Part shown: positions 12,201 to 27,200 of the stretch, piece by piece
Numbering within the stretch: the first letter of the stretch is position 1
Layout of the letters: each line of letters begins with the position of its first letter
Origin: Delphinapterus leucas
Lineage: Eukaryota > Chordata > Mammalia > Artiodactyla > Monodontidae
Direction: 5' to 3'
Length of the DNA: 64,000 nt
NCBI RefSeq assembly: GCF_002288925.2
Contig: NW_022098076.1
Location: forward strand, 76,898,009 to 76,962,008
Notes under the pieces: generated by a model
The model's input: the letters and a program-made list of their open reading frames with translations, nothing else
What the model was told of the DNA's origin: nothing
The model's database searches: none
Position numbers and translations under genes: made by a program

Positions 12201-15200
12201 GCTGGGATAAACCCTGACAGTCTCACTCTAAAGCCTATGATTTTGACCATTAAAATAGGCTTGGAAGGGCTGAGAAATCAGAATTCGCTTAGAGAAGGCA
12301 GAAGTAAAGCCGACAAAATTTGTCTCTGAAGGATGGTTGTAAATAAGTAGGTGATCAGCTGTTGGCACCTTCACTGGGCACACAGCAGGAGCTGTGTTGT
12401 AGGGGTATCTGGAAAGATTGAGGCCATGAGAGGGGCACTTTCTCTCTGTCTAGACCCTGAGTGCCTCCAGAGCTGAGACTTTGTCTGGCTCTTCTCTGTG
12501 ACCCCACAGTGCTCATCCTTCAGTAAGAGTCCAAAGAGGGTAGGAGTGGAAGAGCGGACAGGCAGTTGTGTTGGTGGATAGTAACTGGATGAGTGCATGG
12601 ATGGGTGGATGGAGAGAAACATGGATGAATAAATAGGCATGTGGATCAGTGGGGAAATGGATGGATGTGTCAAACCTCCCAACAGTGAGGAGTGTGTGAA
12701 CGAAAGGCAGTGTTACTGACCCTAGATATTTCAGCAAAATCCATCTACGTCCAGGGGAGAGACTGTTCTATATGAAGATAATATCTCAGTGCCCTAGAAT
12801 GGCAGAGCTTCTTTTTACTCCTTTCAATACCTCCATCCCAATGCCCAGAGGCAAGGGGTGGGTGGAGGGCCCTGCCGCAGGTGGAGTGGCTGGAGCAGGA
12901 ACACCTGTGGGCACTAGGTGGCAGGGTAAGCCTCTCATGGAGCTGGTGCTGCCTCCTAAATCTGGAGGAGGGCTGGTTCCAGGTTCACCTCTGTATCCCT
13001 CCCTTCTCAACTCCATCTCTTCTTTCGCAGCCTCCCCACCCCTCCGCAGTGGACACCCTGGACCCTCAGTCTCCTCCTAGGCCTCAGGCCTTCCCAGATC
13101 CCTTCCCCCTACCTGTCCAGGAACCATCAGCCTCGAGTGGATGGAGCTATTGTCCCATGAGGAGATGTTGTGGAATGGGGCTGTGTCGCCCATGATGTGA
13201 GGGTCATAGCCCACTCCCTGGAAACGGATGATGGCTGAGTTCCATCCCAGGATGTGTATGGGCACATCCACCTGGGAAGTTAGGAAGGTGGGGGAAGGCA
13301 CTGGTCAGAGGAAGGCCTGCTGGGGAGGCCACCTCCAACCCCCGCCCCAAGCCCGTGTTAGCCCAGGCTGCTGCTCACCATGTAGGTCTTGGCCTCAATA
13401 GGTGAGAAGATCCAGAAGACGCGAGCAGTTGTGCCTGGCTGGATCTCCCCTTTGGGGTTGAGGCAGCAGAAGACGGGGTGATCAAAATTTTTTTCCTGAA
13501 CCTGCGACAGGATGCTGGTCTGGATCTCATATGTCACGGGCACCGAGCCACCGTTATACAGCTCATAAATCTGCAGCGGGAAGGAACAGGGAAATCTCCA
13601 CACCAGCTCTGGGCTGCAATGCAGAGAGCCTGGGATTCTGTGTCCACTGTAGGAGGGCAGGTTGATCCCCATGATGTCACCCTTACAGTCCCAGAGCTCC
13701 CTTAAATACCTCTGATTTCCCGTATGGCTTGATCACCCAAGAAGTATATAACTATATTTTCAACCTGTGACATTTAAGTATAATCTGTAATTCTTATTTT
13801 ATTTGCTCTCAACTTACCTTAGTCAAGGTATAAGGGGACACTAATGCTTGTGTCCCTAGTGTTGGAATTTAGGGGGATGTCCATGCATACACCATCCAGA
13901 CCCTGCATCATTTTCTAAGCTATCATTCTAATTACCTGTGAGGCTGCCACTCCATGTCTGCCATTAGAGGTCGTTGTGCTTACGGGCAGATAAGGGAGCA
14001 GAAGGAAGATATGAGGTCCCCCAAGACTAACTCCACAGTTGGGGAATCACAGAACGGCCTGCCTGAAACCAGAGATCTGGTCCAAGCCTCCATGTTAGAG
14101 ATGAGAAAACGGAAGACAGTGAGAATAAAGAGTTTGTCTGGATTTAGGTCCAGCCCCTCATCTTTCTCAGCACCCACCCCTGAATGCGCTGATGCTCTTT
14201 CTCTAGCTTGGACCACCCTCTGAGCTTCAGACCTGGTATCCAACTACTACTAAACAACTCCTCCTGGTTGTCTCATAGGCCTCTTAAATTCAGCCAAAAC
14301 CCAACTCTTCACTCTAAAACCTATTCCTCCCCCTAGTGTATCTTGTTTCAGCAAATGGTACTACATATTTCCAGTGGCTCAAACTAGGAATCCAATACAT
14401 TTTTCATCCATCCCTTTCTCTTACTTCCCAGATCCAATCCCCAGCAAGTCCCAGGGATTCTGTCTTCAAAATGTAAATTAAATCTGTTCACTTCTCTCTG
14501 TTTCCTCTGCTCTCTTGCAGGTCCAGGCCACCATCTGTCATCATCTTATGAACGAAAAAGGAAGCTTGGCTGCAGTTGTGGAGTTTGGCTGGAGGTACAA
14601 CTGGGTCTTCTCCAGATCTGGGGGCCTTTTCCATTGTCTATGTTCAGGGCCATGGGGGAGTGGTCTGATCTCTCTGGAAAGATTTCCAGGAGGCATGTGA
14701 GTCTTTGCCTTCTCTTTTGAGGGTCTGGGTTTCTGGGTGGGGCTTCTGGGAAGCCAGTGGCGTAAAGGGTGGTGTAAGGCAGTGGGCAGAGCTCGGGACT
14801 ATGAGATCCCCTCTCAGGTCTAGGAAGCCCATTCCTGTGCCTCTCGGCTGAGTGGCTAGAGGCCCCTGCCCAGAAACACAAGGGCTTCTCGATTGTTAGA
14901 AATTTCAGAGTGATGAAGTGTTTGTGAAAATACTATATCCTCTCTTGGAGATTTCCAATGTACATTTTCAGAACAAAGGAAACTGATTCCTTCCAATTAA
15001 TAAATAAAATTCTATAGCTTTGAGGATTTACATTCTAGCTTTTCATGCTCCAGACAGATGCCCTTTTTGGGGCAGTGATTTTCAAACTGTGACTGAGACC
15101 CATTAGTAAGCAGGTCATGAAACCAATTTATCAGGTCATGTCCAGCATTTAAAAAATGGAACAGGGCTTCCCTGGTGGTGCAGTGGTTAAGAACACGCCT

Positions 15201-18200
15201 GCCAATGCAGGGGACACGGGTTCGAGCCCTGGTCCGGGAAGATCCCACGTGCCACGGAGCAACTAAGCCCGTGCGCCACAACTACTGAGCCTGCGCTCTA
15301 GAGCCCGTGAGCCACAACTAATGAGCCCGCACGCCACAACTACTGAAGCCCGTGCGCCTAGAGCCCGTGCTCCGCAACAAGAGAAGCCACCGCAATGAGA
15401 AGCCTGCGCACCGCAACGAACAGCAGCCCCTGCTCACCGCAACTAGAAGGAAGCCCGCGCGCAGCAATGAAGACCCAACACAGCCAAAAATAAAAATAAG
15501 TAAAATAAAATAAATAAAACATTAAAAAAAATGGAACAGAATAAAATAAAAAAGAAAACATCAGAGTACTTAGCATGTAGTGGTGCACGTATTGATTTGT
15601 TTTGTTTCAGTTGTATGTGTATGTATGTATTGGGTTTTCCAAAATATATTAGTGTGGCTCATGGTCAAAGAAGTTTGAAAAACCCTGTGTTAGAGGAAGG
15701 AACTCCCTGCTTTTGCATGGGAATGAGTCCTGGCAAAAGGTTTAGAACCAGTGCCAAGAAGCTGAAGCCTCTCGCCTTGGGTCTCTCCCAGTTGCCCAGT
15801 CTTGGGGTTCAACCTGTCACCCCACCTCTTAGAGTGAGGGCAGGGTCCTTGTCATCCTGTCAAGGGCTGATACAGATACACAGAGATCAATACTGAAGCC
15901 TCCTGGTGACCAGGACAATGTACCACTGACCTGCCTTGGGGGCAGTGTGTCGCCAATGGGGACGGGGATGAACTGATGGCTGGTGGAGGTGAAGTGCACG
16001 TACTTCTGCTCCAGCTTCACTGTCACACCTATGAAATTTAGCTGGAAATAGAAAGCCTGTGAGTAGCATCCTTCCCTGGGAGGAACTGAAGTACCCAGCA
16101 GAGAGATCTGGACCCCATCTCTCTGGGGAGCACGGCTCCCTGTGCCTCTCTCTTGGTTTTCCAGGACAGGACCAGGGCTGGGCCTCACCAGGATCTCCCG
16201 GCCATGGGACACCTTGAAGAGCACCGGGAGGCGATCAGTGCCAATGAACAGGTGGCTGGAAGGGAGGAGAGAGTCTGGGATGAGTTACTGAGCCCTGGTA
16301 CGAGTGGAAGAACAAGCGGTCATGGCACACCTATGGCTTTGGGGCAGCTATGTGGAAACCCTTGAGCTGGGATGGGGCAAGAGGAAAATTAAACTTCCCC
16401 TGCAGGTGGGAAGGCGGGGCCTTCTCAGGGTGGTGGCCACTCAGGATACCCTGGAGTCACACAGTGCAAGGCCAGCGTCCTCCAGGAGTCGGGGGAAGGG
16501 GGTCTCCAGGACTGGAAGTGCAGGGCGGGCGGTGGGGGCAGCACCTGTATTTGAACTCCACCATCTGCTCTTGCCCAGGACTCAGGCTCCCAGCCTTGGG
16601 GCTGATGGAGAATATGCAATTGTCCTGCACGCACATTTGGTGCAGTTCAGTGCAGTCAAAGTCCACCTGCTCTGCCCACAGCTCCAGGTCGATCTGCTGG
16701 TCACTTGGGAAGAGGAAGGCCCTGGGAAAGGGGTGCAAAGCAGAAGGGGTGGAGCCGCTCAGTCAGAGCAGAGGCAGGAGCTCTGAGCCCCAGGCAGGAT
16801 GGATGGAGGCCTTTTCTTCATCCCCCAGTAGGCAAGCTGTCCCATGCATGGCCGGGCAAATGCGGCAGTTGTGGATCCTCATTTCATAATGGCCCCCGAA
16901 CCCAGGAGCAGAAGCAGGGTCCTGGTGACTAAGTGGAAAGCGGAGATTGGGGCTCGCATTGTGGGTGCCAGGGGTCAGGGTGCTGCTTGTATATGTGGGC
17001 CACTTTGAGCTGGGCACTGACCCTGGAGGGGTTTGTGTGACAAGCTGTTAGGAAGGGCCATTTGAGCCACCTAGAAATGCCAGCAGCACCAACCAAGGGT
17101 CCCCAAGAGGGCTGGTAGTCTTGAACCCAAAGCAAGGCTGGGCATAGAATGAGTGCCCCTGTAATGCCTGGTGCTGTATAAAGCAGATACTGCACTCTAA
17201 ATGGTGACCAAATAAGTGACCAAGGGGTCCCAAGCTCACAATCTGAAAAGAAGGATCCCTGCGCTCTCAGAGGGATGACACAGAACTGTCCTCAAAACGG
17301 GCAGAGGTTATGAAGAGGGAACGGCCAGAAGGGGGAAAGAAAACAGCCAACACATCTGAAAAGGCTCAAGGGGAGTTGGGAAATGCAAATCAAAACTCCC
17401 TTGGGGCTTCCCTGGTGGCGCAGTGGTTGAGAGTCCGCCTGCCGATGCAGGGGACACGGGTTCGAGCCCTGGTTCGGGAAGATCCCACATGCCACGGAGC
17501 GGCTGGGCCCGTGAGCCACAACTACTGAGCCTGCGCATCCGGAGCCTGTGCTCCGCAACAAGAGAGGCCACGACAGTGAGAGGCCCGCACACCACGATGA
17601 AGAGTGGCCCCCGCTTGCCGCAACTGGAGAAAGCCCTCGCACAGAAACGAAGACCCAACACAGCCAAATACATAAATAAATAATAATTAAAAATGAACAT
17701 CTGGTAAAAAAAAAAAAAAAAAACTCCCTTGAATCAATCTTAAATATTTTCACATCTGAATCGTGACAAATAGTTATATCCAATGCTGGTAAGTTTAGAA
17801 GGAACGACATCTTCGAACACCGGTTGGGAGAGAAGAAATTGCTACCACCTTTTGTTGTAGGAATTATGACAGCATCTTTTAGAATAAAAAGTGCATAGAA
17901 TAAAAAATGCCCTTTGGCTCAGAAATAATTTGGGGGAGCTAAGCTGCAGGAATAAACGTAAGTGTGCAGGCAGGCAGGCACGCACACACGCACACACACA
18001 GACACACATACTCACGCAAAGATGTTTATTACAACTTTGTTAGTGATGGCAAAAAATATTAAAAAGCACTGGGGAAGAAAAAAGCACTGGGAACAACTAA
18101 TGTCATCTAATAAAGGAGTGGTTTTAAAACGTAAGGGCCATTCATATTACGGAATACTATGCAACTATTAAAAAGAATGAGTTAGATCTATATGCCTTTT

Positions 18201-21200
18201 TTTTTAATTAATTAATTTATTTATTTATTTTTGCGGTACGCGGGCCTCTCACTGCTGTGGCCTCTCCCGTTGCGGAGCACAGGCTCCGGACGCGCAGGCT
18301 CAGCGGCCATGGCTCACGGGCCCAGCCGCTCCGCGGCATGTGGGATCTTCCCGGACCGGGGCACGAACCCGCGTCCCCTGCATCGGCAGGTGGACTCTCA
18401 ACCACTGCGCCACCAGGGAAGCCCTATATGTCTTGATCTTTATTGATCTATAGGGAATGTTATTGACATAATGCTGAGGGAAAAGGTTATTGCTATAACG
18501 CTGAGCAGAGAGTAATACGTGTAACATCATGCCATTATGGTAAAAGAAATGAAAGGGTAGCGGCGTCCCTGTGTCTGTGCCTTGTACCAGTGCTGAGAGT
18601 GGAAGCTCATGCCAAACCCTCCAGGGCAGACTAGAGAGGGAGCTGGGGTGTTTCTTACTTTCCTTCCATCACCCTTGTATTGTTTGACTTGCTACAGGCG
18701 AATAAACTGTTTGGTCATTTTATTTGCGGGATATTGATCAGCGGCAGAACTGGTGACCTTGATACTTCGGGGATGTCTGGATGGTTTCCCTCTTGGCCCT
18801 CACCCAGTCTCCCTCCAAATGATCACAGCCCCCTTTTCCCTGCCAGTCCTCTGGTGTGGGCCCCCATGTTGGGACTGTGGAAGCCTGCCAACCTGTCCCC
18901 CTGCCTCAATCCACGAATCCTTCTCAGAAGGAGAAGGAGTCCAAGGCCCTGCCTGTCCCCCTATCAACGTTGCAGCCACTCTGTGGCCTCTTCTCTTACC
19001 CATGTCCGCCCTACACCCTCCGTCTGGGAGGCTCATCGCAGCCTCTCTTGCCTCCGCTCCCTGGGTTGCAGGTCTAGCTTGGCTGTAGCTTTCTCCAGGA
19101 AGCCTTTCTCATGTGCCCACCCCCACCTACCACTTCCAAAACTGAGGCAAGTGGCTGCACAAGCCTCTTTCACAGCACTTGTCACCCTGCACGGAAAGGC
19201 CGGCCCGCCCCACCTGGAGGGCAGGGCCTGGGCTCATCTGCATCGCTATGCTGAGCTCTGGGCCTGGAGCCCACACCTGGGAAGCCCCAGTCAACATTTA
19301 GCCGATGACTTAACAAATGAGTGAGGGAACAGATGATGTTAACCCGTGTATCTGATGCCTGTGAGGGATCACCCCTTAAATGCACGGCAGCTTTTCTGTC
19401 CTGCCTGCTGCTGCCTGCAGGCCAAGTCCACACTCCCCATTTCTTACTGGTCTTGGCAGGAATAAAACCTTCAGTCTGTTCCTTATGAGTTTAGCAGAGA
19501 CCCGGCTAGAATTTTCAAAAATAGCCTTCTAAGAAATTGAAAGGAAACACAACAACACAGAAAGCCTAGGAGAGTCAAGCCTTCCAAGGAAGGTTCCCTG
19601 CGTTTGGAATCCGGGAACAAGCACGGACTGCCTTCCTGAACCTCCAATGATGTCCCAATGGACGGCCCAGCTCGGTGGGCACTATGCCCGGCTTTCCTCC
19701 CGCCCCAGTTTCCAACAACCTGGACCCTCTCCATAGAGAGTGTGAGCTGGCTTGCTCCTACACAAATACACACGCATGCACAATCCACCAAAATACCCTG
19801 CTCCACACCAGGACACAGGCCAGCGCCGCTTTTCCTGCCCCCACTCCTGAGCCCTGCAGGGCCTGGCTCCCAGCCACTCAAACAACCCAGGGAATGGCAG
19901 ATCCAGAGCTCCAGGCGGGCCCTGGGCCTTCCCCACCAGCCTGCCAAGCTTCCCAGTCACTCAGGGCCAGGAGCCCTGAGTTACTCACAGTCCCGGCCCT
20001 TCTCAGACAGGAGCCGCCTAATAAATCAGCTCCCCCGGCATCCTCCACCACCGGGAGGGGCAGGACAACCCGGAGAGTACAGGGTGGCCACTGCACCCCG
20101 GATGATGCAGCCCCCCACCAGCCTCATCCACGCGCACCCCATGGCTCGGCTCAGGCAGGAAGGTTCCTGAGATCACAGATGCCCACCCCCTGCATATGTT
20201 CACCCTTATCCACTCACTGCCATGCCCAGGCTGGGCCCCTGGCTCTCTCCCCCAGGCCTGACCCAGATGGGGACACTTCTTTCTCACCTCCATCTAGCCA
20301 AGCAAAGTTGGAAGTCATCAAAAGGAAGTTTACTAGGAAATCAAAGCGCGTGGCAGAGGAAGGGAGGGAAAAAAAGAAATGGCGCTGGCATGGAAACAGG
20401 ATGCTTACTGGGCACCAGTTTGGGGCCCAAGTGGGAGGAAAGCCAAGCACAGGAAGGGCCCAGCTTGGCGGGCTCAGGTCTCCAGGCCTGGGCCCCCTGT
20501 GATTGGGGAAGTGCAGCCTGCCCCGTGGCCAGCCTCGACCCTTCCTGCAGCTCACCTGGCTTTGCTTAGCCCTGTCATCTCCCTGACAACGGCGCTGTGG
20601 CCGCAGAGCACTGTCCTTCCCTGCCAGAGACCCTCAACTCGCCCCCGTGCAGGCCCGGCCCCATTGGCCTGGGGCTCTGTCGGGGCTGCCCCAGCGCCTA
20701 GCACAATGCCTGGGACGCAGGAGCGCCTCGCAGCTTCTTGCTGACTAACCAGTGTAGGCGGGGATTCTGGAGTTGGACAAATCTGGGCTTGAACTTGGCT
20801 CTGCCTCTAATGGCTGAATGCTCTTGGTTGAGTCCTTAGCCTCCCATCTGTGAAAGAGTCAGCAGAGGGGGATTTTTTTCACAGGGTCGGTGTGAGGCTC
20901 GGAGGAGAAGAGGCTCATAAAGGCCAGTGGCTAGCATGCAGCAGATGCGGGACGGTTACATCCCATTTCTTAAGCTCTGAAGATGACCCTGTCAGTCTCC
21001 ATAGGGTGATTCGACCATTTCTGAGCCTGTGAACCCGACTCAGCCAGTGACAGGTCTGGTGTCCTGCTGGGCGACCCTAGTCCCACCCTGGCCTCTACAT
21101 CCTTCAGTGGGGGCGGGGGGCACACTTCACAGACACCAGGCATCCAGGGCTACCACCAGCAAGAGAAGGCCTCCAAGCCCCTGTCCCCCGGGCCCCCCCT

Positions 21201-24200
21201 CTGTACCAGTCCAGGGGCACCACTCCACTGTTCTTCAGGGCCAGGAGCACCACAGAGGGTGGGGCATCTATTGGTGCTGCCCCAAAATTGAAGTTGAGCT
21301 TCAGAGGGGTGAAGACAGAGGGGATCTGGCTGGTGCTGTGTGGAGCAGAGAAATGGTCTCAGAAACAGGGCTGGGGACAGGATGAGGCCCTTCCAGGGGT
21401 GGCTGGCTTGGCACCCATCTCCCCACAGGTGGGAATTGGAGAATCTGGGGCTCAGGGGCAGGGGTGGGTCAGCACTTTAGACCTCAGGCCCATCCCTGCC
21501 TTCTCCATGCTCCTCCGGGGATGGGCAGGAATTGGGGAGGAGATAGGGAGCCCCTTCTTGGACAGGGCCTGGGGCTGAGGGCATGGACGGAAAGCTCCAA
21601 GAACATCCCCAGACAGGCCCTGCCTCTCCCCCAGGCCCACCTCACCTGTGCCGGGTGGGCACTTTGTAGGTGAGTTCCCAGGGGGTGGGGTCGCGCTCCA
21701 AGTAACTGTTGAGCAGGTCTAGGGAGAAGAGGCGCCACAGGTGCTTCCGGGTGATGCCCTCGGCGCTGCCCATGGAGCAGATATCCAGGATGGAGAGTAG
21801 GGGGTACACGGCCATCAGGGACACGCGACACAGCTCCTGCTTCTCCCCAACCTTGTTATCTGGGGGAAAGCGGTGCGGGAGAGAGGGGTGGGCTCACCTC
21901 CCAGCTCCCCTGGGGCAGGGCGTACAGGCTGAGGATGCAGGGGTCCCGGGAAACCTGTCCTAGGACCCTTGTCAGGAGCAGACTCTGGGATGCTTCCAAC
22001 AGTAGCCAAACTTTATCTGATACTTTCTGTGGACCAGGCACTGTCCTAAGAGCTTTGCAAACACCACTGTGCACTGTTTTCAAACTACTGATAATACTTA
22101 CTAATGGCTTTATCGAGATATAATCTATATGCCATAAAATTAACCCTTTTAACACATACAATTCAGTGATGTTTTTTGTATATTCAGAGTTGTGCAACCA
22201 TCACTACAAATTTTAGAACGTTCTCAGGCTTTCCCAAAGAAACCCAGTACCAAGTAGCTGCCACTCTCCGTTCAGCCCTGGCAACCACTAGTCTGCTTTC
22301 TGTCTCTGTAGATTTGCCTATTCTGGGTGTTTCACATAAATGGAATCATACAATGTGTAGCCTTTTGTGACTGGCTCCTTTCACTTGGCGTAATGTTTTC
22401 AAGGTTTGCCCGTGTGGTAACATGTACTTTATTTTTTTGCCTGTGCACCATTATTATCCCCGTTTTACAGATGTGGAAACTGAGGCATAGGGAGGTTAAA
22501 CAAGTCACTAAGATTACATGGCTAATAAGTGATGAGGCCAGGATCCAATTCCAGGGAGTCCAACACTCCTGTGCTGGACTCCTGTCAGGCAGCCCCGGGG
22601 CAGGATGGTAACAACTTCGTTTTACGAAGGAGGAAACTGAGGCCCAGGGCAGCTGAGGATTTGCTTGCTTAAGATCCCACAGTAAATCAGCACAGCGCCC
22701 AGCCCTTCACGTTGAGTCCTCCACAGCTCAGGCACACACAAACGGACACCCACACATACAGATGTGGTTGGTATGAGGCATGTACACCAGACACCCAAAG
22801 GCACACCCTGGCACACTCACACCCACTCTGCCAGCTCTGAACCCTCGGCATCCTCCCACCCCAAGTCCTGCTCACACAGTCCTCCCCCTTTCCTCCCTGG
22901 TCCTGACTCTCCATGCCAGATGCCCCAGGTACCTCTGTGGGAGAGGAGAGAGTAGTTGATGGTCCAGGAGTACTGGGAACGGTGTTTGGGACAGGCGGTC
23001 AGGCAGACGGTGTCCTGGGACCGGGGCGGCATGCTCCCCTCTGTGCGGTCCAGCTGCAGAGCTGCTCAGGAATGACCGGGTGGGGTCAAGGGCAGAGGAG
23101 GCCCTCAGTGCAGCCCAGGGAGGTCCAGCCTTTCCTCTTGCTCCACCCCAGATACTCTCCCCTGGACCAGCATTGCTCTGGTTAGAGAGCAGGCCCTGAG
23201 CCAGGAAATGGGGAGCAGAGTGCTTCCTCCAGATCAAGACAGTGTGAGGACGTGTCTTGGTGTCACTGGCATGCTGAGCACTTTGCGCCACCTAGCTGCC
23301 CGGTGAGGCAGGCTCCACCAGCAGCCCCATTTTACAGATGAGGGAGTGGAGGCTCAGAGAGGACGATCACCTGGCAACGCCACGCATCTAGGAAGTGGAA
23401 GCACCACGTTTTAAGCCCTGCTCTGCCTGCCCCTGAACCATGGTCTGGTTAACCAGTCTTAACCAGCGCCCCTCATTGCCTGCCTCCCAGCCCAGTCCCG
23501 CCCAGGCCTGAGTACCGAGGGGGCCATTGCCGACAGCCTCAGGGCTGCACTGCTCCAGGAACAGGCGGTAATAGAGGGTGCAGTTGCCGTCATTCAGGAG
23601 CACCAGCATCCTGGTCTGCTCACTGTTCACCAGCACATTCCCAAAGTCCAGCTCCTTTTCCTTTGCCTGAGGGCCAGAGTCAGCCAGGCCGGGGTGGGGG
23701 GCTCCCCCAGGTCCACGGCCCCGTCTTTCCCAACCCTGGCCTCAGAGAATCCCCAAGGAAGGGCAGGTTCATGCACCCTGGGGCCTTCCCTCCCGCAGGT
23801 GCCCTGGTCCCCTGCCCCTTCCCTTTCCCCACCGGGGTCCTCCCACTCACGGACAGGTTGCTGCTGAGGCCCGTGCCCACCAGCCGGAGCATGTAGTGGG
23901 TGGTGGCGGAGGGCTTGGTGTTTGGGGGCAGGCCAGCTTCCCAGACCCACATCCCCACTCGGAACAGGTACTTGATCTCCTCCAGAGGGCTGAAGGTCCA
24001 CGTCAGCGTCTGGGGTCACAAAGATTAGCCCTGCATGGGGGTCTCTGGGAACCCCTGCCCAGGCTCTTGGACCGCTAAGGTCCTGCTGCAGGATATCAGG
24101 CTACGGTAACCCATCCTGAGTGTCTCCCCGTGCCAGGCGCTTACACACATCATGTGCTATGTTATCTCGCTCCCTTAGCCCCACGAGGTAGGCGGTGTTC

Positions 24201-27200
24201 TTTTAGTGCCTCATTGTCTGATGAGAGGCTGGAGACTCAGAGGACTGGGGTGACTTGCCCAAGGTCACACAGCTGATGAGGGCGCTTAGCAGGAGCTGGG
24301 GTGTGCACTCTTGAGGTTGACTCCCAAGTCTGTGTGGTCTCTTGCCTTGCAGGTTACTACCCCCGGCTTCTAACAGACACCATGTGTTGGTGGTTCTTGG
24401 CTCAAGTTTGGCCTCCCCAACTAAGAGGCCCTAGACCAGGGATGGGAGCCTGCTAGTTTGGGCCCCCCCATGCCCCCCCCAGGGACCCGCCACTTTGACG
24501 TCCGCGAGCCCTCTTCCTCACTCCTTAATGGTAGCCACCCATTTGTCTCCACACCGTCTTCCAGTGATCCCTCCACCGTGGGGACCAGGGATGGAGAGTG
24601 GACTCGTTTCTGGGCACTGACATCAGAAACCCTGCTTCAAGTCCCAGCTTTGCACCTCCTAGCTCACAGTCTCAGTAAATGGCTATTTTTCGCCTCTAAG
24701 CCTCAATTCTTCTTTGTAAAATGGGGGTGTGGTAACAATCATACCGACGCATAAGGCTGGAAGAAATGACTGTGGATTGAATGGGAGGGTAAGCCTGCCC
24801 CCTGATAGGCATGAGTAAGAGATGCTGGTGAAGGTGAGGATGACGGGCCCCTTCCCTCTGGCCCTCGGCAGTGTGGCAGGGCACTCACAAGGCTCTCATT
24901 GGGCTGGATAATCCCCCTGGGGGGCTGCACAGCCAGCATCTTCCGGTGCTGCTGGGAGACCCTCCACTCAAACTCCAGAGGTAGACGCGATGGGTTTTGG
25001 AAGGTGAAGAGGCTGGTGGAGGAGCAACCCACCCAGGTGGGCTTGAAGAAGACGCTTTTACAGGTGTCCAGCTTCAGCTGCAGCGGCTCCTCCCGGCTCT
25101 GCATGCATACCTCCTGGGGCCAGTGAAGGGAGGACAGTGCCCTGACATCACCCTGAAGCCCTGGCTCCCCCAAAAGTCACGGGCGGGCAGCTTTTCCCCC
25201 CTCGGAGAGGGCAGCAAAAGGCCCTCCACCAGCCTGCGCACGGGCAGCTTCTGTCAAAGGCAGAGTATGTAGTGACTGACCCAGGAGATAAGGAAAAGAG
25301 CTCAGGGACTGAAAGAGGATGTACAGACCATTTCATGGGCCAGACATGGGTCCAACACCCTGGACCCTTTCCCTGCCCTGGTCCCAAACACCCTTCTACC
25401 ACCTGCAGATATGAGTCTTGGGTTGCCCCCAGTCCTTCCTTGAGGACCTCTGTACCCCTTTTCTTGTCCCGACCCCATAAGGTGGACAGAAAGGGTCCTG
25501 AGGATAGCTGTTCCCAGATGTGGCCGAGGGGTCCTCTCCCTGCCGTGCCACTTCCTGGAGGAGGAATAGCCCCTGAGCTACTTTAGGGGAGCTTTAGAGG
25601 CCAGCCCCAGAATATGGCTTTGAAAAGGGAAGCCCCAGACTATGGCCCCCTCCCGAGGACCCAGTCCTTACCCCTGCCTCCTACCTTGAGATACTGGGGG
25701 CAGAAATTGAACTGCAAGTAGAAAACATGCTGCTTCCAGGAGGTGCCCTTGGGGTAGGTAGAGATGAGGAAGATCTGGTGGGCCCCAGGGGGCACGAGGC
25801 CCGAGCTGGGCCGTAGGGAGACGTCCGAGCTGCTTCTGGGGGCCAGGTTGAAGGTCAGCAGCATGGGGCCTGTGTTGATCAGGAGCAGGCTGCGGTAGGA
25901 GGGTTCACTGGGGGACACTGCAGGAAATAGCTGGGGTGCGAGAGAAGAGGGACCCACGCTCAGATCTACATGCCCTGCCCATCCCCACCTCACACACACA
26001 CACACACTCAGGGAAGTCTGTGTGGGCTTGGGTAGAGACATCTCTCAGGAGATCCAAGATGCCTCTACACAACCCAGTCAGTGCCCTGGGGGCGGGGAAT
26101 GGAGGAACACAGCTTGGCACCAAAAAATGCTTCTGTCCTCCAGAGACCTCCAGGCAGAGAGATGGGGTGGCCACAGGAACAGGCTCCGGGAAACTCAGGC
26201 CCCTGAGACCCCCCCACCCCAAGTTTCTTCCATCTTAGGGCACCCTCAAATCATCCTTTGGAGAACCCAGTTTCCAAGATCTTGGTCCAGAAGCTCTGGG
26301 GGTAAGCAGCCCCTTCTAGAGGATTCTCATGCTGGTAGCTGAGGGGAACCCCACTCTGGGAAAGGGAAAGCCCCAGCAATCCCAGCTTCCAAACATTCCT
26401 TAAGCATTTAGGGTGTGGCCAGCACCAGGCAAAGAGCTGGGCCGGGTACCAAACACAAGGCTGAAATCACTGCCCTGGGTGCCGCATGCAGCTGGGGTGA
26501 TGAGCACCGTGCGTGAGGCAGTGGGGGTAGGGGGCAACACGGGCCCAGAATCTGCTGGATTTTAGTGAAGGCCACACACTGCTACGAGGAACTGGCCGAG
26601 GGAAAGGGGTGGGAGTCAGGGTCAGCGAGGGGGCCCCTGTGCCGTCAGAAGGGCTTTGGGAAGGGGTGCCCTTGAGCAGAAGTATAACTAGTGGGGGGGT
26701 GCAAGACCACCCCAAGTACATTGTCCAAAAGTGGCACCTTTCTAGCAACATGAGGCGTGGGGGAAGTGCAGACGGATGAAAAGACTGACGATGGAAATGG
26801 AAGCTGGGAAGAGGCATTGAAGGAGAAGCCAGGATTAGAACTTGACCGCCTGGCTCTAGAATCTATGTTTCTCAGCCTTGTGGCATCCTGGGGCTCAGGT
26901 CAGACGGGGCCTCCAAGGGCCCTTCTGAGAGACCTGGGAATGATGACTCCCTGAGGGTGGGGTTAAACCGAGGGGCGGGCTCTGTGACCCCTCCAGAGCT
27001 GGATGATCCCCACGGGCAGGGGCTCATGACGTGGGTGGTCATATCCCTAGCAGGCACTCAGTAAACACAGCGAACGGAGGAGCTGGAGACTTTTAAACCT
27101 GAGTGAGAGGACCGGGGAGTATTTCAGACGGGGCAGGCCGGAGCCATAGGTCTAAGCCCCAGCCTCTTCCCGGTCCCCGTGCTGCGGTCCAGGAGAGAGT

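Larger units (their letters stand above)
17280..18560 (+). mobile_element. Old L1 fragment carrying two SINEs
   Basis: 'atgcaaatcaaaactcc' and 'tattacggaatactatgcaac' are typical L1 ORF2/3' sequence. SINEs at 17404-17719 and about 18195-18423 interrupt it. No open frame remains. Confidence 0.65.

Noticed and set aside
15181..15260. tRNA-like A and B boxes in SINE heads
   Set aside because: They belong to tRNA-derived SINEs with A-rich tails and duplications, and no complete cloverleaf is present.
19675..20502. 275-codon plus-strand frame
   Set aside because: Intronic, Pro/Ser/His-rich low-information sequence without splice support or recognisable domain.
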